DNA from: Okeania sp. SIO1I7
GTDB taxonomy: Bacteria > Cyanobacteriota > Cyanobacteriia > Cyanobacteriales > Microcoleaceae
Reading direction: 5' to 3'
Assembly: GCA_010672585.1 (NCBI GenBank)
Contig: JAAHGF010000004.1
Span: forward strand, 654,357 to 718,356
Length of the DNA: 64,000 nucleotides
The number at the start of each line of letters is the position of its first letter. The first letter of the stretch is position 1. Positions 7,929 to 18,159 of this stretch are shown here, one piece after another. Made by a program: the position numbers and the translations under genes. The notes beneath the pieces were generated by a model. It was not told the origin of the DNA, made no database searches, and saw only the letters and a program-made list of their open reading frames with translations.

Positions 7929-9605
7929 CTAATTCACATGACTATAATCTCTATTTCCCATTCGATTTTCACCTCTTAATTTTGTCTTTTTACCAGTTAA
8001 TTGTTCTAATTTTTCCCGAACTTCAGCAGAGGTAATTTGATTCAAAGGTATACCTTTTTTATTTGCCATAGCTGCTGCTACTCCGATTGCTTGTCCTTGA
8101 TAAATACTCATAGTTTGAATTCTTGCTACTGCTAGGGCAATTCCTACATATCCAGATGAACGTCCAACAACTGCTAAATTATTCACATTTTTAGCTAAAG
8201 CACTTTCAATTCCAAAGTTATATCTCGGTAGAGGTAAATAATTAATACCTAAACCTTTAACACCACCCCGAAAATCAAATTCATAAGAAAAAGTACCAAT
8301 AGAATTTTCTGCTGAAGTGCCTCCTTGAAGAATTTCTTTTCCTGTCAATGGATTGACAACATCCGTAATATTTAAACTATGTCTAATATAAACTTCTGAA
8401 GGTAAAATTACCTTGACATCTTTCCCTGACATTTTTCTCAACCAAGCTTCAATTTCCTGCATTTCTGTAATCATTTCTTGAGTTGGTTGAAAGTTATTAT
8501 GTTCTATTTCTCTCACTTTTTGACTGTTATATTTAAACAAAAATCCATTCAAAGATAATTCCCGTTGACCCACACGACAAATATTTAGTTTATCAAATAA
8601 GAATATTGATGATAAATCTAGATTAAATGAATGTTTTCTATGAATGTGATAAGCTCCTGCTAAAGCAATACTTCTGTTAATATAGCCATCTTTATATGTT
8701 TTAATTATTGGCAATCTAAATTTTGCCAGGGTAAATTTAGCATCTGTGGGTGCTTGTTCTGCTTGAATTTTAGTCTTAATTTTTGCCATTTTTTGACGGT
8801 TATACAGTATTTTTGATTCTATTTTTTTGAACTCGTAAATACTTAAACCAGTCACTGTGGGAACAATAGAAGTTGCGATAGTTTCATCCCATAGTTTTGG
8901 ATTTTGTGATGCAAATCCTAAAGAGTAAGGTACACCAGCTTTTCTTGCTAGTTCTGCATCTTGAGTTGTGTCTATAAATGCACCAGCTTTTACTCTAATA
9001 TTTGTGTCGCTTATCTGTACAAATTTAATTTTTTTATTTTCGACATAAGGTGTAATTGAAGCATGAGAAATAACTACAATTCCCGCCTCTTCTAACATTT
9101 CTTTCATTGCTTTTGTCGCCTTGTCTGGTTCAACACAAGCTTCGACAACTTTTGCTTTTTTCAAAAAGTTAATAAAGCACTGAGAATATGGTCGATTTTG
9201 CCAACCTGGTGTTTTATCATAGTCTAAATAAGCTAATCCACTTCGTGTTAGTAAACCACCTAGAGGTGCATTTTCATAATTGGAACGTATTAGTACAACT
9301 TTGCCTGTATTTCCTAATGTTTTTTTTGCCCAGATAGCAGCACATATTCCTTGGAGTTCATCTCCATAAATTACGATGTCGAAGTTTTTATAAGTTGGTA
9401 GTGGAGGTTTTGGTAGTTTAGATAGTGAAGGTGCAGGAGTTGAAATTGCCAGTGAATTATTGCTGGTATTTGTTGTTGTTAATTTCTGCCAAAATGTGGA
9501 GATAAAATTATTACTAACTTGAGGTAAGTATTGAGCAGCGCTTAATGGAATTAATGAGAGAAGTGCTGTAATTAAAATTAATTTTTTTGGGGACTCAGAA
9601 GACAT
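7929..9605 (-). CDS. Exported FAD-dependent oxidoreductase
   Basis: A 558-residue protein of the FAD_oxidored (PF12831) type. A hydrophobic N-terminal signal or anchor (residues 8-25) precedes a Pro/Thr/Ser-rich linker. The Rossmann segment FDIVIYGDELQGICAAIWA begins near residue 75 with a modified GxGxxG. Further family features are GGLLTRSGL, AFIDTTQDAELARKAGVPY and the C-terminal NLAVVGRSSGYVGIALAVARIQ nucleotide segment. The substrate is unknown. A frameshifted fragment of a second copy lies at 2848-3045. No operon partner. Confidence 0.8.
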   Translation of the reverse strand: MSSESPKKLILITALLSLIPLSAAQYLPQVSNNFISTFWQKLTTTNTSNNSLAISTPAPSLSKLPKPPLPTYKNFDIVIYGDELQGICAAIWAKKTLGNTGKVVLIRSNYENAPLGGLLTRSGLAYLDYDKTPGWQNRPYSQCFINFLKKAKVVEACVEPDKATKAMKEMLEEAGIVVISHASITPYVENKKIKFVQISDTNIRVKAGAFIDTTQDAELARKAGVPYSLGFASQNPKLWDETIATSIVPTVTGLSIYEFKKIESKILYNRQKMAKIKTKIQAEQAPTDAKFTLAKFRLPIIKTYKDGYINRSIALAGAYHIHRKHSFNLDLSSIFLFDKLNICRVGQRELSLNGFLFKYNSQKVREIEHNNFQPTQEMITEMQEIEAWLRKMSGKDVKVILPSEVYIRHSLNITDVVNPLTGKEILQGGTSAENSIGTFSYEFDFRGGVKGLGINYLPLPRYNFGIESALAKNVNNLAVVGRSSGYVGIALAVARIQTMSIYQGQAIGVAAAMANKKGIPLNQITSAEVREKLEQLTGKKTKLRGENRMGNRDYSHVN

Positions 9606-9639
9606 AAGGTTTTGAGTATTCAGAAAAAATAATATAGCA

Positions 9640-9721
9640 GGGAACAGGTATGGAGGGAACAGGGAACAGGGAACAGGGAACAGGGAACAGGTATGGAGGG
9701 AACAGGTATGGAGGGAACACT
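9640..9721. repeat. GGGAACA / GGTATGGA simple repeat
   Basis: Tandem agggaacagggaaca and gaacaggtatggag units in the spacer upstream of the oxidoreductase start. The same purine-rich GGGAACA type recurs near 53.8 kb. No gene. Confidence 0.8.
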
Positions 9722-9893
9722 AGGAAAAACGGCCTTGGTGAATCAAGCTATGAAACCTAAATTTTGCCAAATATTAAATGCTTTTCAGTTAATAGTTTAG
9801 CAATTGCCATTAAAGCACAATCATAGCCAAAATCACCAATACCGTAATTATTAATTATTAATTATTAATTATTAATTGTTGAACTCTTCCTTC

Positions 9894-12800
9894 TTATAGA
9901 AACTTAATTAACTCCTTTCTAGCTTCTTCATAACGTTCTTCCAATAACTGCACTAAATGCTCGATATCTGCAAAGTCTTGATTTTTTGCCTTAGTTTCCA
10001 ACTGTCGGCAAACCTCTACTACACCTATAGCTCCTAAAGTAGCACTACCACCTTTGAGTGTGTGAGCAGAATGTTTCAAACCTTTAGCATTTTCATCGGC
10101 GATCGCTTGTTTAATTTCTGTAAGACGTCGGGGTGCTTCCCGGTCTAAATATAGATGTGTCATTTTCTTGACTAAATCAGGTTTAGTTTCTGCCATAGAC
10201 ATAATCATTGCAGTTCGATCGAGTATTTGAGTGTTGGAAGTAGTATCATTAGCATTAATCTTAGTGTGTTTTGTTCCCCACTTTTCTAGTATTTGTTGCA
10301 TAAGTTGAATTTTTACCGGTTTGCTAACATAGTCATCCATTCCTGCTTTCAAACATTCATCTCGATCGTCTTCCATCGCATTAGCAGTCATGGCAATAAT
10401 TTTCGGGCGTGTTTCTGATGGCAACTGCTTAATAATTTCGCGAGTAGCTTCTAAACCATCCATTTCTGGCATTTGTACATCCATAAATATAATGTCATAA
10501 TTTTGTTTTTTACAAGCTGCAACCGCATCTATACCATTATTTACTACATCAATTTTGTAGCCCATTTTTTCTAATATTGCTACAGCAAATTCTTGATTAA
10601 TTACATTATCTTCTGCCAGCAATATTTTTAAAGGTAAATGTTCTGCTAATTTCTGGTTAATTTGCACTTGTTTTGCTGGTTGTTTGTGATATGACTGTTT
10701 AACAGTAGCAAAAATATCCACTATAGTTTTCAACAAAGTAGACTGTTTAACGGGTTTAGAAATATGGGCGGAAAAAATTTGATTTATCAAATCAACATCT
10801 TCATTATACTTCCCTAGAGAAGTTAGCAAAATTAGTGGTAATTCATGTTGAGATTTCAATTTTCGCAATTCAAAACCTAGGGTCAAACCATCCATTTCTG
10901 GCATTGCCATATCGAGAATTGCTAGATCGAATAAGTCTCCTCTTTCTATCCATGAAATTGCTTCTTTACCATTATCTGTAGCAAAAGGTAAAATTTCCCA
11001 TTGTTGACATTGCCAGATTAAAATTTCCAGATTAGTTTGATTATCATCTACTAATAATACTCGCTTATTTTTAATTTCTGGAGTTTGTTTATTTAGATAT
11101 CGTTTTGGTTGTGCTGGAGCTGCTTTAGTTTGGATAGTAAATGAAAATTTACTACCTTTGCCAACTTCACTTTCAACAGAAAAACTTCCTCCCATTAATT
11201 GGACTAAACGACTGCATATAGCTAACCCTAAACCTGTACCTCCATATCTACGAGTAGTGGAAGAATCTCCTTGAGAAAAAGGTTTAAATAAACGACTAAT
11301 TTGTTCTTCATTCATACCAATTCCTGTATCACTTACAGAAATATGTAGCCTCATCTTTTTATTATTAGTATTGGTTCTATTACTATTGTTCTTTTCTTGT
11401 GAAACTCGGATATAAACTTCTCCAGATTCTGTAAATTTAATTCCATTATTAACAAGATTCATTAAAATCTGATTAATTCTAGTTTCATCACCAATAATAT
11501 AAGCAGGAACATTTGGGTCTACTAAGTATAATAAATCAATATTTTTTTCTTCAACTTTTATTGCCAAAACATCATAAACATTTTCAATACAAGCCCGAAT
11601 ATCTACAGGTCGATTTTCGATGTCTAATTTGCCAGATTCAATTTTTGAGAAATCAAGAATATCGTTAATTACAGTTAATAATGTATTTCCACTAATATCT
11701 ATAGTTCTGACATATTTGTGTTGTTCGGGAGTAAGTTCTGTTGATGCTAATAGTTGTGTCATTCCTAAAACTCCATTCATAGGAGTTCTTACTTCGTGGC
11801 TCATTGTTGCTAGAAATTGAGATTTTGCTCTAGTCGCTTGCTCGGCTAATTCTTTTGCTTGTTTTAGTTCTTCTTCTCCTTCTTTACGTTGGGAAATATC
11901 ACGACTAACTCCGATAATACCGATTATTTTTCCTTCTTCATTTAATAAAGGGCTAATCAAAGTATCAACTGCATAAAATGAGCCATCAGGATATTTTAAA
12001 ACTTCTTCATATTGATGAGTTTCAGGTGAATTTAGTATTTTTGCACAGTGAAAACGACTTGTTTCAATTAAATCTGGAGAGAACAAATCTAAATCTGTTT
12101 TTCCAATAATTTCTTCTCTACTTTTACCTAAATATTGCTCAAAAGCTTTATTACAAGCCAGGTAAGTTCCATTCTCATCCATATAAAAGATGATATCTGG
12201 AATTGAGTCAATTAAAACCCGCAATAATCTTCTTTCTTTTCTCAATTCTTGTTGAGCTAGCCTAGTTTCTGTAATATCATTGGTTACAGTCAATATATAC
12301 TTTTCACCATCAATTTCTATGACTTCTGCTGATAGTAAAACTGTTTTTATTACACCATCTTTAGTTTGAATATCAAGTTTATAATTCCGAATTATTCCTT
12401 TTTTTTCTAAGAGATTTAATAAGTTACGCTCTGAAAAATTAGGCAAAAGATTCAAATCCTCTACTGTAGAATTAATCACTTCTTCTAGACTGTAATTTGT
12501 CAACTTCAAGAAACTTTCATTGACTTCAATATATTTTTGGTCTTCAAGACGTTTAAGAGTAATTGCATGATAAGTGCTGCGAAAAGCTGTAGAGAATTTT
12601 TCTTCTGATATTCGTAGCTCTTTAGTCCTTTCTTCCACCCGCTGTTCTAGTTCTTCATTTGTATTTTTTAAAGCAGTAAATGACTCCCTTAGTTGCTCGA
12701 TCATTTGATTAAAAGATTGAGCTAAAATTGCCAGTTCCTTAATCCAAAATATATTCAGATGTTGGTCTAACTTACCATTAGCAATTTCTTGAGAAACTTG

Positions 12801-13976
12801 GCTCAAATTTTGAATTGGTTGTGTAATCGAACGAGTAGTAAAATAACCGAGAACTACGGCAGCTACTAATGCTAAAATCAATAATCTAATTGTGCGCTGA
12901 GTGTTCTGATTAATCTCTTCTAAAAAGTCTGATTCTGGCTCTACTACCACAATCAGTAATTCCCAATCACCTTCAGTTTTGATGTGATTTATTTCTACAA
13001 AATGTTTTTCTTCCTCTATGGAAATTTTTAAACTTTTATCTTGATTAATTGCCAAAAAATCACCAAAATTATCTAGTAAATATTTAGCTGTTTCTCTAAT
13101 TAATGGATTTATACTATTTATGGCATGAATTCTTTCGATACCATTCACTGTTACTTTAAATGGTAATTCTTCTCCTGAAGTTGCAAATAGTTTGCCAGAA
13201 TCATCAACAATAAAAACTTCCCCTTTACCAGATTTATTAACATCTAGATCGCGCAGAAAGCTACTTAATGAAACTAAGCTTAAATCTGTTGCTAGTATAC
13301 CTTGAAATTTTTCTGTTTTTGTGTAGATAGGAACCATTAAGCTAGTAACTAATATCGGTCGTCTAATATCCGCATAAATGGGAGACCAAATAGGTTCACC
13401 AATTCTACCCGATTGTTTTTTACTAACATTGTTAATAACTGATTGATACCAAGGACGAGTACGAGGGTCGTACTCTTTGCTCTCAATAAAATCTCCCTTT
13501 TTGCCTTCTTTATTTAACTGATAAAATGTTAATCTTGGGATTTTTGGTTTGTCTAAAATCCAGAGAATTCCTGTACCATCTTCTTTTTTTTCAACCCCAA
13601 TAAATTCTCCTTGTTCATTTGCATAGTAAATAAAAGGAACTGACTCGTATAGTTGTACTTGTTCCCATAAATAGCGTTGAAATTTAGGAAAATCCTCTAA
13701 ATCTAGTTCGCCAGTTTTTACTGCTGAACTATGAATTTTCATAAATAAATATGGAATCTTTGTGTAAGTTTTTGTCCGCTCTTCTACCCGACTGCTAATT
13801 TCTTTTTGGAGCTGATTAACAATTTCATTAACTGCTGCTTGGCTATTAACTAATGATAACCATCCTAATATGCTAATAAAAGCGCATATTTGTAATGCTA
13901 CTGGTAAAGTAAGAACCAAACGTAATGGCAGTTGTTTTTTAATTATGGGATGAAATAGTTGATTAAATTTTGCCAT
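9894..13976 (-). CDS. Hybrid sensor histidine kinase (Cache-HAMP-PAS-PAS-HK-REC-REC-HPt)
   Basis: A 1360-residue inner-membrane phosphorelay protein. The order is: membrane segment (~21-43), periplasmic Cache-type sensor with DPRTRPWYQ, second membrane segment (~363-383), HAMP and coiled coil (~384-455), two PAS domains (~460-700), HisKA with phospho-acceptor His727 in SHEVRTPMNG, HATPase with GTGLGLAI, REC1 (Asp1022 in LDMAMPEMDG), REC2 (Asp1166 in MDVQMPEMDG) and a C-terminal HPt with His1305 (AHTLKGGSA). All phosphotransfer residues are present, so a full internal relay is possible. The Cache motif suggests an extracellular small-molecule ligand. The output regulator is not adjacent. Confidence 0.93.
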   Translation of the reverse strand: MAKFNQLFHPIIKKQLPLRLVLTLPVALQICAFISILGWLSLVNSQAAVNEIVNQLQKEISSRVEERTKTYTKIPYLFMKIHSSAVKTGELDLEDFPKFQRYLWEQVQLYESVPFIYYANEQGEFIGVEKKEDGTGILWILDKPKIPRLTFYQLNKEGKKGDFIESKEYDPRTRPWYQSVINNVSKKQSGRIGEPIWSPIYADIRRPILVTSLMVPIYTKTEKFQGILATDLSLVSLSSFLRDLDVNKSGKGEVFIVDDSGKLFATSGEELPFKVTVNGIERIHAINSINPLIRETAKYLLDNFGDFLAINQDKSLKISIEEEKHFVEINHIKTEGDWELLIVVVEPESDFLEEINQNTQRTIRLLILALVAAVVLGYFTTRSITQPIQNLSQVSQEIANGKLDQHLNIFWIKELAILAQSFNQMIEQLRESFTALKNTNEELEQRVEERTKELRISEEKFSTAFRSTYHAITLKRLEDQKYIEVNESFLKLTNYSLEEVINSTVEDLNLLPNFSERNLLNLLEKKGIIRNYKLDIQTKDGVIKTVLLSAEVIEIDGEKYILTVTNDITETRLAQQELRKERRLLRVLIDSIPDIIFYMDENGTYLACNKAFEQYLGKSREEIIGKTDLDLFSPDLIETSRFHCAKILNSPETHQYEEVLKYPDGSFYAVDTLISPLLNEEGKIIGIIGVSRDISQRKEGEEELKQAKELAEQATRAKSQFLATMSHEVRTPMNGVLGMTQLLASTELTPEQHKYVRTIDISGNTLLTVINDILDFSKIESGKLDIENRPVDIRACIENVYDVLAIKVEEKNIDLLYLVDPNVPAYIIGDETRINQILMNLVNNGIKFTESGEVYIRVSQEKNNSNRTNTNNKKMRLHISVSDTGIGMNEEQISRLFKPFSQGDSSTTRRYGGTGLGLAICSRLVQLMGGSFSVESEVGKGSKFSFTIQTKAAPAQPKRYLNKQTPEIKNKRVLLVDDNQTNLEILIWQCQQWEILPFATDNGKEAISWIERGDLFDLAILDMAMPEMDGLTLGFELRKLKSQHELPLILLTSLGKYNEDVDLINQIFSAHISKPVKQSTLLKTIVDIFATVKQSYHKQPAKQVQINQKLAEHLPLKILLAEDNVINQEFAVAILEKMGYKIDVVNNGIDAVAACKKQNYDIIFMDVQMPEMDGLEATREIIKQLPSETRPKIIAMTANAMEDDRDECLKAGMDDYVSKPVKIQLMQQILEKWGTKHTKINANDTTSNTQILDRTAMIMSMAETKPDLVKKMTHLYLDREAPRRLTEIKQAIADENAKGLKHSAHTLKGGSATLGAIGVVEVCRQLETKAKNQDFADIEHLVQLLEERYEEARKELIKFL

Positions 13977-14223
13977 GATATTATACTAAATCCGGTTAAA
14001 CAGTTATACAATGGTTAAGTCTCTAGGAGTCAGTCCTCAGTCCTCAGGAGGGAAGAAAGAAGGAAGAAGGAAGAAGCAAGAAAAAAGAGGAAGAAAAGGA
14101 GAAAGTTTTTTGATCACTAATTATCCGGAAATAATATAAATTATCTTTTTCGTCAAATAGACTTTCAGATAAAGTATGTGCCATGGTGCTTATTATTTGT
14201 AACATTCTTTTTTCAAAATGGTA
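13977..14223. other. Spacer upstream of the hybrid kinase
   Basis: AT-rich, with a short purine-rich GGAAGAA tract around 14045-14105. No gene or clear promoter recognised. Confidence 0.45.
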
Positions 14224-14490
14224 TTATACCAAATTAATAAATGTTTGCTACATTTTTTTGAGCGGGGGAGTAGGGGAGTGAGGGAGTAGGGGAGAGATAA
14301 AAATTAAGAATAATTAACAATAATCAGCTAATAATTATCAAAAAACTTATTAAGTCTGTGTTAATTACTTAATAATTGAAGTGTCTCTTAAATATAGCAT
14401 TCTTTTTTCAAATAAATTGGTATGATACCAAATCAATAAATGTTTGCTACATTTTTTTGAGCGGGGGAGTAGGGGAGTAGGGAGTAGGGA
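14224..14490. mobile_element. Family 2 element with a second partial copy
   Basis: Starts TTATACCAAATTAATAAATG, then a GGGGGAGTAGGGG tract, a conserved ttaattacttaataattgaa block, and ends at TTGGTATGATACC (to 14432). The end overlaps a second left half that repeats aataaatgtttgctacat and the G-rich tract. TATACCAA forms the inverted ends. Other copies are near 24352, 46672 and 48473. Confidence 0.65.
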
Positions 14491-14540
14491 AAAAAAGATT
14501 AATCTTAAAACCGTACCTTATTATCCTAAAAAGTACTATC

Positions 14541-14643
14541 ATTATAGCGGTTTTCACAAGGGTAAACTACAAAGCTTCTGTCCTCTATCTTCTGCCTTTA
14601 AGCAGAAATCTCTGTATTCTACATTAATGAAAACTGCTATAAG
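14541..14643. mobile_element. Short MITE with ATTATAGCGGTTTTC ends
   Basis: Bounded by ATTATAGCGGTTTTC (14541-14555) and GAAAACTGCTATAAG (14629-14643), about 103 bp long. A lone end (tatagcggttttcgttggg) occurs at about 34130. A short open frame crossing it is not considered a gene. Confidence 0.65.
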
Positions 14644-14868
14644 TGGTTATAAATAAGTATAAAAATTTAAGATGTATATTTAGGGCAAAGTGAAATATTT
14701 TTTAATCAAAATTCCCTGTTTTATGTTCCCTATTTTAAGCTTTTTTTATTTACAGCAATTTTGGAGTTTATGAGGTACAAAGTTTTACAAGTTTAGGGAA
14801 TAGGGAATAGATATTAGTATTAAACTGTACCTCACCCTTCCTTAAAAGTGCTGTAATTTTACAGAAAA

Positions 14869-15008
14869 ATTCTGGTCTAAAGCCTCTCCTTTAAAGGAGA
14901 AACAAGAAAATATTTTCATAATTAGTCAATCCTATCCGTTTTCTAAGGAGAGGTAGTAATTAATAATTAATAATTAATAATTAATAATTAATAATTAATA
15001 ATTAATTG
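14869..15008. mobile_element. MITE family 1, short subtype
   Basis: Has tctggtctaaagcctctcc, a short hairpin, tcataattagtcaatcct and aaggagaggta, followed by a run of taattaa units. It lacks the gcggtcgtt centre of the long subtype. Confidence 0.65.
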
Positions 15009-15189
15009 TTGAACAACCTACTTACCAAGTCAAAAGTGTGCCAGTTAATGGGATATTCCCATACAAAAAATTAAATTTTCTATCGACACAAAAACAACAG
15101 AATGATTACTACCCATTTCTGACGTTTGACTTTTGACTTGTAACTATCTTTAACTAGCTATCAGCTTTTAGCAGCTCTGGTTGAAATCT

Positions 15190-15258
15190 CCGGTTACTAT
15201 AAACCGGAAAATTTAGGAGGGGTTTAAAATCCCCTTTCCGTTGCGGAATGCTCCGCAA
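15190..15258 (-). terminator. Hairpin cluster downstream of pnp
   Basis: Three small hairpins follow the pnp stop on the minus strand: TTGCGGA/TCCGCAA (15241-15258), GGGGATTTTAAACCCC (15219-15234) and CCGGTT/AACCGG (15190-15207), with short T-runs between them. They may end the pnp transcript or protect its 3' end. The first is also a dispersed repeat. Confidence 0.4.
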
Positions 15259-15294
15259 ACGCACATATTTACTGTCGATCGCTTATTTAAGAAC

Positions 15295-17445
15295 TCATTG
15301 CATTGCAGTAGCACGAGCAGCAGCAGCTTCATCTGGATGAATATTCAAACGAGTTAAATTCACCCGACCCTTAGCATCAATTTCTCGTACCTTAACAATC
15401 ACTTCATCTCCAACTGCTAACTCATCTTCAACTTTACCAACACGATAATCTGCAATTTGAGATATATGAACCATTCCTTCCTTTCCTGGAAACACTTCCA
15501 CAAAAGCACCAATAGGAATAATTCGAGTCACACGACCAACATAAACATCCCCAGCATTCAGTTTCTTGGTCATACCTTGGATAATATTGCAAGCTTGTTT
15601 AGCCTTTTCGCCATCAGTCGCTGCAATAGTCACCGTTCCATCATCATCAATATCAATTTTGACACCCGTTTCCTCGGTAATACCCTTAATAGTTTTACCA
15701 CCGGGTCCAATAACTAAACCAATCATGTCTGGACTAATCTTGAATGTTAATAGTCGTGGTGCAAAAGGTGACATATCTGGACGAGCTTGATCGATAGTAC
15801 CAAGCATCTTCTCCAAAATATGTAACCGTGCAGGTTTAGCTTGATGAATTGCATCAGAAATTACTGTTAGAGGCAAACCAGTAATTTTCATATCCATCTG
15901 CAAAGCTGTGATACCACTATCAGTACCAGCAACTTTGAAATCCATATCACCCAAGAAATCTTCTATACCTTGAATATCTGTCAGGATACGAACTTCATCT
16001 TCTTCTTTAATTAAACCCATAGCTGCTCCACTTACAGGTTTCGTAATCGGAACACCAGCATCCATTAAACCCAAGGTCGAAGCACAAACGGAACCCATAG
16101 AAGTTGAACCATTTGAAGAAAGCACTTCAGAAACCACTCGAATAACATAGGGAAAAATATCCGCTGTTGGTATGACTGGGTTCAACGCACGCTCAGCTAA
16201 AGCACCATGACCTATTTCACGACGACCAGGCGATCGTAATGGTTTGGTTTCTCCCACAGAAAAAGGAGGGAAATTATAGTGGTGCAGATAACGTTTTTCG
16301 TCCTGTGGATGTAAGTCGTCTGCTAATTCTTGAGCATCACCAGGTGTTCCCAGAGTTACCGCAGACATTACTTGAGTCAAACCTCGATTAAATAGAGAAC
16401 TACCGTGGACTCGTGGTGGCAAAACTCCTACCCGACAAGAAACAGGACGTACCTCATCCAATTTACGACCGTCAACCCTGATACCTTCATCAATAATTTG
16501 TTTGCGCATCAGCTTTTTGGTGACGCCCTTAAAGACATTCCCTAATGCCATACTATCTGATTCAATGAATACCTTTACTGGTTCCTCTTCAGGTAATTCA
16601 GCGATCGCTTCTGCAATAGACTCTTTAATTGCATCGAGTTTTTCATCGCGCTGATTTTTATCCAGGTCGTATTCAGATAATATCTGTTTGATAGAATCTG
16701 TTGCCTTGTCTTTGATATAGTCTTCTAAAGTAGGGTCTATTGCCGGAGCTTCCGACTCAACAAGTTCAATACCCATTTCCGCAATAATTTCTCGTTGAGC
16801 TTGAATAAGGTCACAAACTGCTTCATAACCAAAATCAATTGCCTCAATAATATCTTGTTCCGGTAACTGATTTGCCCCTGCTTCTACCATAATCACCCCT
16901 TGAGGAGACCCAGCAACAACCAAATCTAAATCGCCATTTTTGACTTCACGGTAAGTTGGATTGATAATAAAATCGTCTCCTACCAAACCTACCCGCACTG
17001 CCGCCATTGGGCCATAAAATGGTAATTGAGCTAGTAATACTGCCACAGAAGCACCCGTCACAGCTAGCACATCTGGTGGCACCTCTTCATCCATAGACAA
17101 AGTTGTGGCCACAATTTGAATATCATTTCGCAACCAACTAGGAAATAAAGGGCGTAGCGGCCTATCAATCAAACGACCAGTAAGTGTTACCTTTTCTGGT
17201 GGGCGTCCTTCCCGACGCAAAAAACCACCTGGAATTTTACCACCAGCGTAGAGTCTTTCTTCGTAGTCCACTAAAAGAGGTAGGAAATCTATTCCTTCTC
17301 TACCTGGGGCAGTGGTGGCCGTCACTAACACTGCTGTGTCTCCTGACTCTATCATTACGGCACCACCAGCTTGAGGCGCAAATAAACCAACTTTTAGTCT
17401 AATATCCCGTCCATCAAAGGATATGGATTTATCTATCTCTTCCAT
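15295..17445 (-). CDS. pnp: Polynucleotide phosphorylase
   Basis: A 716-residue enzyme of normal length for a cyanobacterial PNPase, which degrades RNA 3' to 5' with phosphate. The order is: first RNase PH-like domain (1-~215, with [33 protein letters not shown] residues from ~75), helical linker (~240-310), second RNase PH domain with [20 protein letters not shown] and [17 protein letters not shown] domain with [14 protein letters not shown], and C-terminal S1 domain (from ~622, [11 protein letters not shown]). The start [15 protein letters not shown] fits the family. No rpsO lies upstream, so it seems to be transcribed alone. Confidence 0.98.
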   Translation of the reverse strand: MEEIDKSISFDGRDIRLKVGLFAPQAGGAVMIESGDTAVLVTATTAPGREGIDFLPLLVDYEERLYAGGKIPGGFLRREGRPPEKVTLTGRLIDRPLRPLFPSWLRNDIQIVATTLSMDEEVPPDVLAVTGASVAVLLAQLPFYGPMAAVRVGLVGDDFIINPTYREVKNGDLDLVVAGSPQGVIMVEAGANQLPEQDIIEAIDFGYEAVCDLIQAQREIIAEMGIELVESEAPAIDPTLEDYIKDKATDSIKQILSEYDLDKNQRDEKLDAIKESIAEAIAELPEEEPVKVFIESDSMALGNVFKGVTKKLMRKQIIDEGIRVDGRKLDEVRPVSCRVGVLPPRVHGSSLFNRGLTQVMSAVTLGTPGDAQELADDLHPQDEKRYLHHYNFPPFSVGETKPLRSPGRREIGHGALAERALNPVIPTADIFPYVIRVVSEVLSSNGSTSMGSVCASTLGLMDAGVPITKPVSGAAMGLIKEEDEVRILTDIQGIEDFLGDMDFKVAGTDSGITALQMDMKITGLPLTVISDAIHQAKPARLHILEKMLGTIDQARPDMSPFAPRLLTFKISPDMIGLVIGPGGKTIKGITEETGVKIDIDDDGTVTIAATDGEKAKQACNIIQGMTKKLNAGDVYVGRVTRIIPIGAFVEVFPGKEGMVHISQIADYRVGKVEDELAVGDEVIVKVREIDAKGRVNLTRLNIHPDEAAAARATAMQ

Positions 17446-17524
17446 CCAGTTTTTTTTCCTTCTCTAATCATATTATTCTTTCGCTTCTGTGGAAATCGTA
17501 ACATTGTTACTGGGGCAATTGTTA

Positions 17525-17580
17525 GAAGTCAGAAGTCAGAAGTCAGAAGTCAGAAGTTAGGAGTCAGAAGTCAGAAGTTT
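17525..17580. repeat. AGAAGTC simple repeat
   Basis: Tandem agaagtc heptamers (about seven) upstream of pnp. The same word family (gtcagaagt, gagtcagg) is scattered over the window and has entered three coding sequences at their 3' ends. Confidence 0.85.
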
Positions 17581-17679
17581 TTTGAAGTCTAGTAGTTGAC
17601 TGACAGTCCTTAAATTTTGCATGAGAAACAAAATTGTCAAACCTTGCCATAACAAAAGTTATACGAAAAAAGCTAATGA

Positions 17680-17790
17680 TGGATAGTGAAACTTTTCTTC
17701 CCCATGGGTATAGAGCAAGTTAATACATTCTATGAAGCATCCCTCCAGAGGAGATGAGTAGTGAAATTTTTCTTTCCCATGGGTATAGAT
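17680..17790. repeat. Degenerate copies of the 75-bp array unit
   Basis: tgaaacttttcttccccatgg, gtatagagcaa, and aagcatccctccagaggaga followed by atgagtagtgaaattt match the unit of the array at 20.43-20.82 kb. More degenerate copies lie at about 17960-18110. Confidence 0.6.
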
Positions 17791-17948
17791 TCATTAATTG
17801 ATAATTGAAGCGTGGATAATTGATAATTACAAGAAAGTTTTAACCGTTACGGAATTGAATATAAGGAGATATTATTTTTTTATTTTCCCCGATCAAGGGG
17901 AGGCTTTAAACCAGAATCATTTAATGATTAATAATTAATAATTCGGTA
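17790..17948. mobile_element. MITE family 1, internally deleted copy (reverse)
   Basis: Carries ttcattaattgataattga, gttttaaccgttacggaatt, ggggaggctttaaaccagaa and ends attcggtaat. The gcggtcgtt centre is missing. Confidence 0.65.
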
Positions 17949-18159
17949 ATAGTTATTTCATTTTATCGAGCACTCAGCTAAAAAGAGCGTGATGAGTAGT
18001 AAAATTTCTTTTCTATATAGTTATTTTATTTTCTGAAGCACTTAGCCAAAGGTGGTGAATTGTAGAAATTTTCCCACTATTTATTGCCCTATACCCAAGA
18101 CAAAAGCTGTGGTTGAGGGTGTCTACGACCATTGGCAAAAGTGTTGATGTTTTTTCAAA

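Noticed and set aside
14444..14656. 70-codon frame
   Set aside because: Spans the G-rich family-2 tract and a small MITE; composition is not protein-like.
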